From assembly GCF_020520285.1 (NCBI RefSeq), contig NZ_CP084742.1, positions 2,232,001-2,296,000 of the forward strand: a stretch of DNA of 64,000 bases, in the 5' to 3' direction. Shown in pieces: positions 37,375 to 47,194 of the stretch. The notes beneath the pieces are model-generated. The model did not search any database. It saw only the letters and a program-made list of their open reading frames with translations, and was not told the origin of the DNA. Each line of letters starts with the position of its first letter. Within the stretch, counting starts at the first letter, position 1. The DNA is from Pseudomonas sp. L5B5. GTDB lineage: Bacteria > Pseudomonadota > Gammaproteobacteria > Pseudomonadales > Pseudomonadaceae. The translations under genes and the position numbers were made by a program.

Positions 37375-38423
37375 TGCGGGGGCGCTTCGATACGCTGTTC
37401 GGCCGCCTGTTCGGGGTCTTGCTGATCGCGATCGTGCTCGCCCACCTGCTGGCATTCTTCTGGTTCCAGCACTACGGCCCACCGCGCCCGCCGCCACCGC
37501 CGCCCACTGCGACGGCCTTCGACAATGGCCTGCCTCCCGGTCCACCCCCTCACTTCCCCCGGCGGCCACGGCACTGGTTCAGCGGCCCCCTGGTGCCCCT
37601 GACCTTCCAGTTCATTTCGCTGATCATTGCGGCCTGGTACGGCGCCAAGCTGCTATCACGTCCCATCCAGCGCCTGAGCGATGCCGCCGAACGGCTCAGC
37701 GAGAACCTCGACAGCCCGCCCCTGGAAGAACTCGGGCCCCATGAAGCACGGCAAGCGGCCAGTACCTTCAACCAGATGCAGAAGCGCATACGCGAACAGG
37801 TCCAGCAGCGCGGGCGCATGCTCGGCGCGGTCTCCCACGACCTGCGCACGCCACTGTCACGCCTGAAGTTGCGCCTGGAACAGATCGAGGACAGCAAGTT
37901 GCAGGGGCAGATGCGCCAGGACCTGGACGACATGATCAAGATGCTCGACGCCACCCTCAGCTACCTGCACGAACAGCGCACCAGCGAAATGTGGCAGTTG
38001 ATGGACGTGCAGGCGCTGGTGGAATCGATGTGCGAGAACGCCCAGGACCAGGGCGCCGATGCGCAAGCCCTGGGCCATTGCGCACCGCTGCTGGTGCAAC
38101 CCATGGCCCTGCAGTCGTGCCTGAACAACCTGCTGGACAACGCCCTGCGTTATGCCGGCCACGCGACCCTGGCCCTGGAAGACAACCGCGAACACCTGCT
38201 GATCAGGGTCATCGACCACGGCCCGGGCATTGCCGCCGACAAGCGTGAGGCGGTGTTCGAGCCATTCTTTCGCCTGGAAGGTTCGCGCAACCGCAACTCC
38301 GGTGGCGTCGGCCTGGGCATGACCATCGCCCGCGAGGCCGCAGAACGCACAGGTGGCCAACTGCTGCTCGAGCAAACCCCGGGCGGTGGCCTGACCGCAG
38401 TCCTGCGCCTGCCGCGCCCCTGA
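37374..38423 (+). CDS. Sensor histidine kinase with proline-rich periplasmic loop
   Basis: A 349-residue kinase. TM1 is about 12-32 and TM2 about 73-91, leaving a periplasmic loop of only about 40 residues with an unusual PPRPPPPPP run, several His and a second Pro cluster. HAMP follows, then the H box SHDLRTP (His155), the N box LNNLLDNALRYAG, DHGPGIA and GGVGLGMTIA. The signal is unknown; the small loop argues against a folded ligand pocket. Confidence 0.93.
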   Translation: MRGRFDTLFGRLFGVLLIAIVLAHLLAFFWFQHYGPPRPPPPPPTATAFDNGLPPGPPPHFPRRPRHWFSGPLVPLTFQFISLIIAAWYGAKLLSRPIQRLSDAAERLSENLDSPPLEELGPHEARQAASTFNQMQKRIREQVQQRGRMLGAVSHDLRTPLSRLKLRLEQIEDSKLQGQMRQDLDDMIKMLDATLSYLHEQRTSEMWQLMDVQALVESMCENAQDQGADAQALGHCAPLLVQPMALQSCLNNLLDNALRYAGHATLALEDNREHLLIRVIDHGPGIAADKREAVFEPFFRLEGSRNRNSGGVGLGMTIAREAAERTGGQLLLEQTPGGGLTAVLRLPRP

Positions 38424-38435
38424 GGATCCGCCGCC

Positions 38436-39488
38436 TCAGCGAGGCTCCTGGTTGCGTGCCTGGCTGGCGCTCCAGTCCAGCAGCAGGCTGTAGGCCACCG
38501 CCAGCAAGGTCGGGCCGATGAACAACCCGATGAAACCGAAGGCGATCAGGCCTCCGAAGACCCCCAGCAGCACGATCACCAGCGGCAGGTTGCCGCCGCG
38601 GCTGATCAGGTAGGGCTTGAGCACGTTGTCCACGCCACTGATGATGAAAGTGCCCCAGATCCCGAGGAACACCGCCATGCCGTACTCGCCCTTCCAGGCG
38701 AGCCAGGCTGTGGCCGGGATCCACACCAGCGGCGGGCCCATGGGAATCAGGCTGAGCAGGAAGGTGACGATCCCCAGCACCAGTGCCCCGGGCACCCCGG
38801 CAATGATGAAGCCGATCAATGCCAGCAGGCCTTGGGCCGCCGCCGTACCGATCACCCCGTTGACCACCCGCTGCACCGTGCCGGCCACCAGGTCGATGTA
38901 ATAGCCGGCGCGATCGCCGATCAGCCGCTCCAGCAGCTTGTGCACGAACAGCGCAAGGCGAGGGCCGTCACGGTAGAAGAAGAACACGAAGACAATACTC
39001 AGCGTCAGCTCCAGGATGCCCCCGCCCACCTGGGCGCTGCGCGCCAGCAACCAGTTGCCCACCTGCCCCAGGTACGGCTTGACCGTCACCATCAGCGCCG
39101 CGCCCTGCTCATCGATGCTGTTCCACAGGCCGACCAGGCGCTCACCCACCAACGGCAGGCCACCCAGCCAGGCTGGCGCCTCGGGCAAGCCGTCGACCTG
39201 GACATCCTTGATGAATGCCGTGGCGTCGCGCACATGGTCCGCCAGGTTGAGGCCGAGCCAGACCAGCGGCGCCGCCACCAGCAGCATCCAGCCCAGGGTC
39301 AGCAAGCCAGCGGCGAGGGACTCGCGGCCATTGAGCCAGCGGGTCAGCAGACGCATCAGCGGCCAGCTGGCAAATGCCAGCACCGCGCCCCAGAACAGGG
39401 CCGACCAGAAAGGCGCCATCACCCAGAAGCTGGCACCGAACAGCACCAGGAGCAGGATCTGCACCAGCAGGCGATCGTTATTGGGCAT
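38436..39488 (-). CDS. AI-2E/PerM-family transporter
   Basis: A 350-residue membrane protein with about seven helices and the PF01594 signature around LALIGFIIAGVPGALVLGIVTFLLSLIPMGPP. Family members include YdiK, PerM and TqsA, with varied or unknown substrates. It is encoded at the end of a leftward block and separated from the DUF4892 gene by 69 nt. Confidence 0.9.
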   Translation of the reverse strand: MPNNDRLLVQILLLVLFGASFWVMAPFWSALFWGAVLAFASWPLMRLLTRWLNGRESLAAGLLTLGWMLLVAAPLVWLGLNLADHVRDATAFIKDVQVDGLPEAPAWLGGLPLVGERLVGLWNSIDEQGAALMVTVKPYLGQVGNWLLARSAQVGGGILELTLSIVFVFFFYRDGPRLALFVHKLLERLIGDRAGYYIDLVAGTVQRVVNGVIGTAAAQGLLALIGFIIAGVPGALVLGIVTFLLSLIPMGPPLVWIPATAWLAWKGEYGMAVFLGIWGTFIISGVDNVLKPYLISRGGNLPLVIVLLGVFGGLIAFGFIGLFIGPTLLAVAYSLLLDWSASQARNQEPR

Positions 39489-39557
39489 GAAATGTCTCGC
39501 GCAAGAATAACCAGTGAAGAGTAGGCGAACCCGCGGGCGCGGGTCGCCTATGAAAGC

Positions 39558-40361
39558 TTAACGCAGCAGTTCGAAATGCAGGCCGGTGGCTTCGGTGTCG
39601 CCGGTTTCCATTCGCGTGGCACGCACGCCCTGGCCGATCAGCGCCTGGCGCCAGGCTTCGGCCTGCTGGCCGGAAAGACTGACCCGCAAGGTGGTATCCA
39701 GGTTCAATCCGCGAGACAGCAAGGTGAGCCACGCAGGTTGCGGTGCGACCAGGTTGGCCAGGTCCAGCCGACCGGTGTCCTTCAACTGCCGGAGCAGGGT
39801 CGCGGACGTGGGCAGCAGCTCCCCCAGGGGGGCAGCGGCGTCGAATTGTTCCACATGCAGGTAGGCCCGACGATTGCCCCGGGTGATGCTGTACAGGGCC
39901 ACCAGAGAGTTGTCCTGGGGCGCTGCCAGGCGCAGCAGCAGGTAGGCCTGCTGCTCGTCGGCGCCGTACAGCTTGGCATTGCCGAACACTTCGTTGGCCC
40001 ACAGGCTGCTCTCGCCGCAATCGCGGGCCTGGCACCAGAACAACAGCTCGGCGCCCTGCTTCTGCAAGGCCTCGCGGGCCAGGGTGAAAGCCTCGTTGGA
40101 GGTGCGCTCGGCCGGCAACTGGTAGGTGATGGCGGTGAGCTTGCCACGGGCATTGACCTGGCCGTCGAAACGCAACTGGCCGCTGATCTTGCGGATCGCC
40201 CCCATGGGGTAGATCCGCTCCTGTTCCACCGCGGGGCGGTAGTCGACGATCTGGGCATCGGTCAGGCGAGGCACCAGGGGCAGGTCCTGGCTACCCGGAA
40301 GATCGGCAGCACAGGCCAGCACACTGGTCAGGGACAGGCCCAGGAGGATGAGTGAACGCAT
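39558..40361 (-). CDS. DUF4892 domain-containing exported protein
   Basis: A 267-residue protein with a signal peptide (MRSLILLGLSLTSVLACAAD, likely cleaved after ACA). The VDYRPAVEQERIYPMGAIRKISGQLRFDG segment is typical of DUF4892, followed by a domain resembling OmpA-like periplasmic regions in family context, here weak. Cys pair in FWCQARDCG could form a disulfide. The ATG at 40361 has GAGG 6 nt upstream; another in-frame ATG at 40373 overlaps the GST stop (ATGA), so coupling is possible. Function unknown. Confidence 0.85.
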   Translation of the reverse strand: MRSLILLGLSLTSVLACAADLPGSQDLPLVPRLTDAQIVDYRPAVEQERIYPMGAIRKISGQLRFDGQVNARGKLTAITYQLPAERTSNEAFTLAREALQKQGAELLFWCQARDCGESSLWANEVFGNAKLYGADEQQAYLLLRLAAPQDNSLVALYSITRGNRRAYLHVEQFDAAAPLGELLPTSATLLRQLKDTGRLDLANLVAPQPAWLTLLSRGLNLDTTLRVSLSGQQAEAWRQALIGQGVRATRMETGDTEATGLHFELLR

Positions 40362-40369
40362 CGGGGCCC

Positions 40370-41029
40370 TCATCGGATCAGCATGGCCTGGGCGCCCTTG
40401 ACGACGCTGGCGTCGTCACTGCGTTGCGGAACCTGCAAGCCGCGCTGGACCGCAGGCCGGGCCTCCATGGCCGCCATCCAGCGCTGCAGGGCTACCAGCC
40501 CCTGCACCGAGACGCCCGACCATTCATGGCCGCGCACCCAGGGGAAGGTGGCGATGTCGGCAATGCTGTAGTCCCCGGCCAGGTATTCGACCTGCTGCAA
40601 GCGGGTGTCGAGGACTTCGTACAGGCGCCGGGTCTCGTGCTGGTAACGGTCGATGGCGCCCTGCAGCTTTTGCGGGAAGTAGCGGAAGAACACGTTGGCC
40701 TGGCCTTGCATGGGGCCGATGCCGCCCATCTGGAACATCAGCCATTGCATGACCTGCGAGCGCCCCTTGGGATCGCTGGGCAGCAGGCGACCGGTGCGCT
40801 CGGCCAGGTACACCAGGATCGCACCGGATTCGAAGACCGGGAAATCGCCATTGTCGCGGTCGACGATGGCCGGAATACGCCCATTGGGATTGATCTTGAG
40901 GAACGCCGGCGCCTTCTGTTCCTGCTTGTCGAAACTCAGGGCATGCACGGTATAGGGCAGGCCGAGCTCTTCAAGGAGGATGGAAACCTTGTGGCCATTG
41001 GGGGTCGCAGCGGTGTACAGATCTATCAT
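40370..41029 (-). CDS. Glutathione S-transferase, Nu-class like (YfcG/YghU)
   Basis: A 219-residue GST. The active-site segment [12 protein letters not shown] has the Thr/Pro-Asn typical of Nu-class enzymes, which act as disulfide-bond reductases, and [12 protein letters not shown] and [12 protein letters not shown] are the GSH-binding motifs. It follows the two alpha/beta hydrolases in the same direction. Actual substrate not visible. Confidence 0.9.
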   Translation of the reverse strand: MIDLYTAATPNGHKVSILLEELGLPYTVHALSFDKQEQKAPAFLKINPNGRIPAIVDRDNGDFPVFESGAILVYLAERTGRLLPSDPKGRSQVMQWLMFQMGGIGPMQGQANVFFRYFPQKLQGAIDRYQHETRRLYEVLDTRLQQVEYLAGDYSIADIATFPWVRGHEWSGVSVQGLVALQRWMAAMEARPAVQRGLQVPQRSDDASVVKGAQAMLIR

Positions 41030-41079
41030 GGTTGTCTCCCATTTCAACCCGCCAAGCCTCGACAGTTGACCGGGTCAAG

Positions 41080-41934
41080 TCAAGGAACGGCGAAAAACCG
41101 ATTGAAACAGTCTGCGACAAAAGCGGCACCGGCCTCATCGTTCAGATGCAAGTGGTGCCCGCCCGGCAGCTGTTCAAGGGAGAAGGGTAGACGCTGCAGC
41201 AACTCCTCGTGCCTGGCCAGCATGCCATCGGCCGCCACCACCAGTTTTGTCGGGCAGGCAACCCGCTGGACGAAGGACATGGCCTGCTCCTCGGTCAGGC
41301 GCAAGGGCGAGGCCAGCGTCAGGCGACTGTCGCTGCGCCAGGTGTAGCCCCCGGCCACCGGCATCAAGCCACGTTGCGCCAGCAGCTCGGCAGCCTCCCG
41401 GCTGACCGCCACCAGGCCCTTCATCCGTGCCTCGACCGCCCGCTCCAGGGTGCTGTAGACCGGCTTGCGCTTGTCCTGCAAGGCCAGTTGCGCCTGCAGG
41501 GCCATGCCCAGGCGCTCGGCAGCCCCGTCGCCGCTGGCGGTGGGCGGAATGACTCCGTCGATCAGCGCCAGGTGGCTGACTCGCCCGGGCATGGCCGCCG
41601 CCAGCACCAGGGACACGATGGCTCCCAGTGAATGGCCCATCAGGGCAAAACGCGACCAGCCGAGCTGTTCGGCCACCTGCAGCACGTCGTAGACGTAGTC
41701 CCACAAGGCATATCCCGCTCCCGCCGGGCGATGCCCCGAGTGCCCGTGGCCGGCCAGGTCCAGGGCCAGGATGCGCAGGCCCTGGAGCCTGGGGGCCAGG
41801 CGCGCGAAGCTGTTGGCATTGTCCAGCCAGCCATGCAGGGCGATCACCGGCAAGCCGTCCTCGGGACCGAACAGATGGGCCGCCAACTCGATATGCGGCA
41901 GGTTCAGCCGCACTTCTTCCACGCCCGGGCTCAT
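41080..41934 (-). CDS. Alpha/beta hydrolase
   Basis: A 284-residue alpha/beta hydrolase. The nucleophile elbow is MGHSLGA, the oxyanion segment ALHGWLDNANS lies near the N-terminus, and the C-terminal catalytic His is in LPGGHHLHL. Its ATG overlaps the stop of the preceding hydrolase gene by 4 nt. Serine-hydrolase-like proteins of this sort are diverse; the reaction is unknown. Confidence 0.9.
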   Translation of the reverse strand: MSPGVEEVRLNLPHIELAAHLFGPEDGLPVIALHGWLDNANSFARLAPRLQGLRILALDLAGHGHSGHRPAGAGYALWDYVYDVLQVAEQLGWSRFALMGHSLGAIVSLVLAAAMPGRVSHLALIDGVIPPTASGDGAAERLGMALQAQLALQDKRKPVYSTLERAVEARMKGLVAVSREAAELLAQRGLMPVAGGYTWRSDSRLTLASPLRLTEEQAMSFVQRVACPTKLVVAADGMLARHEELLQRLPFSLEQLPGGHHLHLNDEAGAAFVADCFNRFFAVP

Positions 41935-42737
41935 GCAAGGCTCCGCTGCTGGCCATGCTCCCAGCGGTTGAACAGGTCCTTGAGCAAGGCTGCGGTGGCC
42001 TGGGGCCGTTCCAGGGGAAACATGTGGCCGCCCGGCATGGTCAGCGACACGCCCTGGGGCATGCGGCCCACAGCGCTGGTGTGGTGACGCATCACCACCC
42101 TGCTCTGCTGGCCGCGCACCACCGCCAGGGGCACCTTGAGCTGGCGGGCACTGCCGGGGCTGGTGTGCGGCACGCCGCGATAGATGCTGATCTCCGTGGC
42201 CGGGTCGAAGCGCAGGCGCAGGTGATCGCCCACCTGCTGCAGGCCATGCAGCAGGTAGGCATCAAGGCAATCCGGATCGAAGGCGCGGAACAGGGTCTTG
42301 CGCGAAAAGTAATGGCGGGCCGACTCGATATCGGTGAATTCCTCACGCCGGCCCAGGGTGCGGCCGGCCGGAGTCAGGCGGTCGATGAAACCAAAGCGCT
42401 TGGCGGCGCGGATCACCCACTGGTCGGCCCGGGTCAGCACGGGCGAGTCGAGCATCACCACGCCCCGGTACAGCTCCGGACACCGCAGCGCCGCATGCAG
42501 GTGCAGAACCCCGCCCAATGAGTGCCCGACGCCCCAGACCGGCTGGGACTGCTGCTGCAGGTGATGGATCAGTTCATCCACCAGGCTGCGCCAGTTGTCG
42601 TCCACCGGAAAACGCGGGTCATGGGCATGCTGCTGCAGATGGGCGACCTCGAACTCCGGCGCCAGGGCAGCGAACAACTTGCCGTAGGTCCCTGAGGGAA
42701 ACCCGTTGGCGTGAGCGAAAAACACCTGTTGCGACAT
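41931..42737 (-). CDS. Alpha/beta hydrolase
   Basis: A 268-residue alpha/beta hydrolase beginning QQVFFAHANGFPSGTY, with the nucleophile elbow GVGHSLGG and a C-terminal His in MPGGHMFPLE. It is translationally coupled to the downstream paralogue-like hydrolase. The pair stands beside a thioesterase and an acyl-CoA synthetase, suggesting ester or lipid chemistry. Confidence 0.9.
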   Translation of the reverse strand: MSQQVFFAHANGFPSGTYGKLFAALAPEFEVAHLQQHAHDPRFPVDDNWRSLVDELIHHLQQQSQPVWGVGHSLGGVLHLHAALRCPELYRGVVMLDSPVLTRADQWVIRAAKRFGFIDRLTPAGRTLGRREEFTDIESARHYFSRKTLFRAFDPDCLDAYLLHGLQQVGDHLRLRFDPATEISIYRGVPHTSPGSARQLKVPLAVVRGQQSRVVMRHHTSAVGRMPQGVSLTMPGGHMFPLERPQATAALLKDLFNRWEHGQQRSLA

Positions 42738-42850
42738 ACCGACTCATCCATTCACCAGATCAACGGCGATTGTCCGCAAGGGTCGGCACCAGGGCAATGA
42801 CCGTAACGAACAGGAATACTGACACCCGGGGCCGACCCACACCTGGCGCC

Positions 42851-43294
42851 TCAGGCAGCCGGCGGGGTCTGCCCCAGCGGCACCACCGCCATGGTCAGGC
42901 GCGACACGCAGCTGGCCTTGCCCTCGTCGCTGCTCAGGCGGATATCCCAGACATGGGTGGTCCGGCCAATATGGATTGCCCTGGCCACGGCCGTGACCCG
43001 GCCGCTGCGCAGGCCCCGCAGGTGATTGGCATTGATCTCCAGGCCCACGCAATAGAACTTGCTGGCATCGATGCACAGGTAGCTGGCCATGGAGCCGACC
43101 GTTTCGGCCAGCACCACCGAAGCCCCGCCATGCAACAGGCCGTAGGGCTGGTGGGTGCGATGGTCGATGACCATGCTGGCCGTCAGCGACTGCTCGTCAA
43201 AGGACTCGAAGCGGATGTCGAGCACTTCGCCGATGGTGTTCTTCTGGAGCGCGTTCAGTTGCTCGAGGTTCGGGGGGGTACGCCATTGACTCAT
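42851..43294 (-). CDS. Hotdog-fold thioesterase (YdiI/PaaI-like)
   Basis: A 147-residue hotdog thioesterase. QPYGLLHGGASVVLAETVGSMAS carries the catalytic Glu of the EntH/YdiI group and the HGG motif. It should hydrolyse acyl-CoA thioesters. The ATG at 43294 follows an in-frame GTG; AAGGAC is about 6 nt upstream of the ATG. The adjacent gene is an acyl-CoA synthetase, giving an opposing activate/hydrolyse pair. Confidence 0.92.
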   Translation of the reverse strand: MSQWRTPPNLEQLNALQKNTIGEVLDIRFESFDEQSLTASMVIDHRTHQPYGLLHGGASVVLAETVGSMASYLCIDASKFYCVGLEINANHLRGLRSGRVTAVARAIHIGRTTHVWDIRLSSDEGKASCVSRLTMAVVPLGQTPPAA

Positions 43295-43324
43295 CACCGC
43301 GTCCTTCTTGTAGGTTGTTGTCGC

Positions 43325-44992
43325 TCAATCCTGCCACAGCACAACGTCCTCGCGCTCGCTCCAGGCCTGGAAACTGCCGCCATAGGTGGATTCGATCACA
43401 TTGCGCTTGATCTTCAGGGTCGGGGTCAGGAAACCGTTCTCCACCGCCCAGATGCCCTTGACCACCACCAGGCGATGCAGGCGCTCGTGCTTGTCCAGGC
43501 GACCATTGACCTGGGCCAGGAGGTTTTCCAGGCTGCTGTGCAGCCCCTCGCGGGCACTGCCCCCCGCCTCCCGCTGGCCAGCCTCCGACAGCACGCACAG
43601 GCCCAGGGGGGCGCTCAGGCCATCGCCGACCACGCACACCTGCTCGATGTGCGCATGCTCGGCCAGGCGAATCTCGATGGGCGCAGGGGCCACGTACTTG
43701 CCCTTGCTGGTCTTGAAAATTTCCTTCAGCCGGCCGGTCAGGCGCAGGTTGCCGGCGCTGTCCTGCTCGCCCTTGTCGCCGGTGCGCAGGAAGCCGTCCG
43801 CAGTGATGGTCTCGGCAGTCCTGTCCGGGTCCTTGTAGTAACCCTGGGTCACCGCAGCGCTGCGAACCTGGACCTCGCCGTCCCCATCGATACGCACCTC
43901 GACCCCCGGGCAGGGCCGGCCGATCCAGCCCGGCCTGTATTCCCCGGAACGGCCGATGTGGGAATACCCGCAGTTCTCGGTCATGCCGTAGACCTCCAGT
44001 ACGTCCAGGCCCAGGCGCTGGTACCAGTGCAACAGGGCCCCGGGCACCGGCGCGGCTCCGGACAGCGCCACCCGCAGTGCGTCCAGCCCCAGCCCTGCCA
44101 GGACCTTCTTGCCGACGCGCTTGCCGATCAGCGGCAGCCCCAGGAGGACGTCCAGGCGCTTGGCCGACATCTTGCCGTAGACCCCCATCTGGAACTTGGT
44201 CCAGATTCGCGGCACGCCGAACATCGCCGTGGGCCGTGCCCGCCGCAGGTCGGCCAGGAAGGTGTCGAGGTTCTCGGCAAAAAACACCGTTTGCCCGGTG
44301 TAGATCGCCGCCATCTCGACGAACATGCGCTCGGCCACATGACACAGTGGCAGGTAGGACAACAGACGATCACCAGGGCCCAGGCGAAACAGTTCGACCC
44401 CGCCGCTGGCGGCGAAGCCCAGGTTGGCGAAGCTGTGCATCACGCCCTTGGGCGAGCCGGTGGTGCCGGAGGTATAGATGATGGTGGCCAGTTGGTCGGC
44501 CGGTGGACAGGGGCTGTCCGCCAAAGGCTGGCACGCCTGCAACTCGTCCCAGCTGAAATCGAACCTCGCCTCGGGCGCCAGCGGCAGGCCGATGGTGGGC
44601 AGTCCGGGCCTGACGCCCGGGGCCATCTGTGGCCAGTCATCGAGCTTGCCGATGAACGCCAGGACCGATTCGGAGTGATCCAGCACCTGGGCCACCGACT
44701 CGGCCGTGAGGTTGGGGTACAGCGGCACCGAGACATGCCCGGCCATCCAGATCGCCAGGTCGGCGATGATCCAGTGGGCGGAGTTCTTGCCGATGATCGC
44801 TACATGGCTGCCTGCCGGCAGCTGCCGCTCCCGCAACCACTGGGCGGCCCGTCGAGCCTGCTGGCCGACCTGGGCCCAGCTCAGCTCCTGTACCTGCCCT
44901 CCCGCGCTGGGCTGGACCATGAAACGCTGGTGGGGATGACGAGCTTCACGCTCGTAGAACACTTGCAACGGCAAACTGAAAGCAGCAGACAT
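43325..44992 (-). CDS. AMP-binding acyl-CoA synthetase
   Basis: A 555-residue ANL-superfamily enzyme related to long-chain fatty acid CoA ligases (FadD15 type). The P-loop YTSGTTGSPKG, the A5 motif YGMTENCGY, TGDKGEQD, GRLKEIFKTSKGKYVAP and the C-terminal LTPTLKIKRN with the catalytic Lys are complete. AAGGAGCG is 6 nt before the chosen ATG. It opens a leftward cluster with a thioesterase, two hydrolases and a GST. Acyl chain preference cannot be told. Confidence 0.92.
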   Translation of the reverse strand: MSAAFSLPLQVFYEREARHPHQRFMVQPSAGGQVQELSWAQVGQQARRAAQWLRERQLPAGSHVAIIGKNSAHWIIADLAIWMAGHVSVPLYPNLTAESVAQVLDHSESVLAFIGKLDDWPQMAPGVRPGLPTIGLPLAPEARFDFSWDELQACQPLADSPCPPADQLATIIYTSGTTGSPKGVMHSFANLGFAASGGVELFRLGPGDRLLSYLPLCHVAERMFVEMAAIYTGQTVFFAENLDTFLADLRRARPTAMFGVPRIWTKFQMGVYGKMSAKRLDVLLGLPLIGKRVGKKVLAGLGLDALRVALSGAAPVPGALLHWYQRLGLDVLEVYGMTENCGYSHIGRSGEYRPGWIGRPCPGVEVRIDGDGEVQVRSAAVTQGYYKDPDRTAETITADGFLRTGDKGEQDSAGNLRLTGRLKEIFKTSKGKYVAPAPIEIRLAEHAHIEQVCVVGDGLSAPLGLCVLSEAGQREAGGSAREGLHSSLENLLAQVNGRLDKHERLHRLVVVKGIWAVENGFLTPTLKIKRNVIESTYGGSFQAWSEREDVVLWQD

Positions 44993-45161
44993 GACTCGCT
45001 CCTTTGTTTTTGTTGTGTTCGGGAACAGCCTCTGACCAACCAAGCACTTGCTCGGTCGACTATTCCACGCACAAAGGAGCGCTGCAAGTTAAGAAATGTA
45101 GCCGGCGCAACCACCCGCGATCCGGCGATCGAGCCCGTGGGCCCGGTCGCCGCCAAGGGCG

Positions 45162-45611
45162 TCAGGGGTGACTGACACGCACCAGGGTCAAGGATCCGGC
45201 CAATGGCCAGTCGCCCTGCAGCTCCGCCAGGCTGGCGGTGTCCATGGCTTGCGGGTCACGCAGGTGACCGTGTTGCAACAGGCCGATCAGGCTGCCCACC
45301 AGGGGTTGATGGCTGACTAGCAGCAGGTTCTGGGCACTGTCCAGTTGCTCCAGTGCCTTGAGCGGATTGGTGTCAGGCGTGAGCCAGGACACCGTGCGCA
45401 CGTCCCCTGCGAAACCCAGGGCCTCGCGTACCAGGTCCGCCGTCTGCTGGGCCCGGACATACGGGCTGGCGACGATCCCGTCGATGGGCTGACCGATCAA
45501 CCGTGCGGCGCTGGCCAATACCTGCTGGCGGCCGTGGGCGGTGAGGTTGCGTTCGGCATCGGTCGCCGCATGGGCTTCGGCCTGGCCATGACGCAGTATC
45601 CACAGCCTCAC
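45162..45611 (-). CDS. sixA: Phosphohistidine phosphatase SixA
   Basis: A 149-residue histidine phosphatase. The RHGQAE motif at the N-terminus (His8) and VSHQPLVG hold the two catalytic His residues; ASPYVRAQQTA gives the Arg. In E. coli SixA removes phosphate from a phosphotransfer His, such as that of PtsN-system NPr. It overlaps the DUF4389 gene by 4 nt and follows gpsA. Confidence 0.93.
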   Translation of the reverse strand: MRLWILRHGQAEAHAATDAERNLTAHGRQQVLASAARLIGQPIDGIVASPYVRAQQTADLVREALGFAGDVRTVSWLTPDTNPLKALEQLDSAQNLLLVSHQPLVGSLIGLLQHGHLRDPQAMDTASLAELQGDWPLAGSLTLVRVSHP

Positions 45612-45955
45612 AGCTTGGGCTCCTCGTCACGCACCGGGTGCGGCGCTGGTGGCACGCTATGGGGCGCCTCGCCTTCGGGCGGCCGGGGTGTCGGCCAGTC
45701 ACCGAACGGCCAGGGCTTGTGTTCGGTGTGGAAGCTGCCGAAGCGACCGATTTGTGCCAGGAACTGGCTCAAGCTATCGCCAAAGTTCATCAGGCCGGCG
45801 TTCGGCGCACCGTAGACCAGCCGATAGATCAGCTGTACCACCACCAGTGTGCCAAGGAGGAATTGCGCCACCTGCCACACCAGCGCGAACACCAGCATCC
45901 ACAGGACCCGCAGCAGCAGGGATTGGTACTTGGCTTCGGAATTCATATCGTTCAT
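45608..45955 (-). CDS. DUF4389 domain-containing membrane protein
   Basis: A 115-residue protein with two hydrophobic segments (about 13-38 and around the VQLIYRLVYG motif) and the family motif FGDSLSQFLAQIGRF, then a Pro-rich hydrophilic tail. GGAGCC is 6 nt before the ATG. It is 18 nt from gpsA and overlaps sixA. No function is known. Confidence 0.88.
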   Translation of the reverse strand: MNDMNSEAKYQSLLLRVLWMLVFALVWQVAQFLLGTLVVVQLIYRLVYGAPNAGLMNFGDSLSQFLAQIGRFGSFHTEHKPWPFGDWPTPRPPEGEAPHSVPPAPHPVRDEEPKL

Positions 45956-45973
45956 GTCTGGCTCCTGTACCGC

Positions 45974-46999
45974 TCAGTTGAATCCGCTGGTGGAAATGAA
46001 GTCGACGTCGGTCTTCGGTTCGCCGCGCATCAGCAGCTCGATCACCTGGTTCAGCGTCCGGCCTTCGAACAGAATCGCGTGCAAACCGGCCACCAGCGGC
46101 ATGTAGACGCCCAGTTCCTGGGCCTTGGCCTTGAGTACCTTGAGGGTATTGACGCCCTCCGCCACCTCGCCCAGACGGCTTACAGCCTCATCCAGGCTCA
46201 GGCCCTGGCCCAGGGCAAAACCCACCTGGTAATTGCGGCTCTTGGGCGAGGAGCAGGTGACAATCAGGTCGCCGACCCCGGCCAGGCCGAGGAAGGTCAT
46301 GGGATTGGCGCCCTGGCTCACGGCAAAGCGGGTCATCTCCGCCAGGGCCCGGGTAATCAGCATGCTCTTGGTGTTTTCCCCCATGCCCAGGGCCACCGCC
46401 ATGCCGGCGATGATCGCGTAGACGTTCTTCAGGGCCCCGCCCAGTTCGACGCCGAAGCGATCGGCACTGGCGTAGACCCGGAAGGTACGGCCATGCAGCA
46501 CGTCCTGGACCTGCTGGCACAGTTGCTCGTCCTCGCTGGCCACCACCGTGGCCGTCAGCGCGTGCTCGGCCACTTCACGCGCCAGGTTGGGACCGGAGAG
46601 CACCCCGATTCGCGCCTGGGGCGCAATGTCCTCGAGGATCTGGCTCATCAGCTTGAACGTCTGGGCCTCGATACCCTTGGTCAGGCTGACCAGCATCTTG
46701 CCGCTGAGCAACTGCGCATGGGGAGCGAGCACCGCACGCAGGGCACTGGAGGGCAAGGCGACGAAGCACAGGTCGCTGTCGTCAAGAGTGGCCAGCAGGT
46801 CGGTGACCGGCTCCACCGCAGGGTGGATCTTGATGCCCTTGAGATAACGCGGATTCTCGCGATTGAGCCGAATGGCCTCGGCCTGCTCGGGATCACGCAT
46901 CCACTGCCGCACCGGCTGACCGTTCTCGGCCAGCAAGTTGGCCACGGCGGTACCGAAACTTCCGCCTCCCAGGACCGCAATAGGGCGCTGTTGTGTCAT
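45974..46999 (-). CDS. gpsA: NAD(P)-dependent glycerol-3-phosphate dehydrogenase
   Basis: A 341-residue enzyme that makes sn-glycerol-3-phosphate for phospholipids. GGGSFGTA is the dinucleotide fold, LTKGIE and [14 protein letters not shown] contain catalytic and binding Lys residues, and the C-terminal half is helical. The start at [12 protein letters not shown] fits the family; an in-frame ATG six codons upstream is possible. It heads the gpsA-DUF4389-sixA operon and is divergent from the TonB-dependent receptor. Confidence 0.95.
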   Translation of the reverse strand: MTQQRPIAVLGGGSFGTAVANLLAENGQPVRQWMRDPEQAEAIRLNRENPRYLKGIKIHPAVEPVTDLLATLDDSDLCFVALPSSALRAVLAPHAQLLSGKMLVSLTKGIEAQTFKLMSQILEDIAPQARIGVLSGPNLAREVAEHALTATVVASEDEQLCQQVQDVLHGRTFRVYASADRFGVELGGALKNVYAIIAGMAVALGMGENTKSMLITRALAEMTRFAVSQGANPMTFLGLAGVGDLIVTCSSPKSRNYQVGFALGQGLSLDEAVSRLGEVAEGVNTLKVLKAKAQELGVYMPLVAGLHAILFEGRTLNQVIELLMRGEPKTDVDFISTSGFN

Positions 47000-47194
47000 A
47001 TGCAATCCGTTTTCCATAAGCAGTGGCGATGGCGGCATTATACGGGGCAGCCATTCCATCACCAGCCCCGGCAGCCACCCGGGCGATCTGTCGCCAACCC
47101 GCGCGGGGGCTTGATGGATGTCGGGCCTGTTGACTGGAAAACTCGACCGTCTCGGTTAACATGCGCGCCATCTCCCAAGATTCAAGGCTGCGCC

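Noticed and set aside
42518-45175. An 885-residue plus-strand open frame over the acyl-CoA synthetase region
   Set aside because: It is antisense to three recognised genes and has no family signature.
47063-47194. A cobalamin riboswitch before the TonB-dependent receptor
   Set aside because: The 132-nt gap is too short, and no B12-box-like sequence was found.
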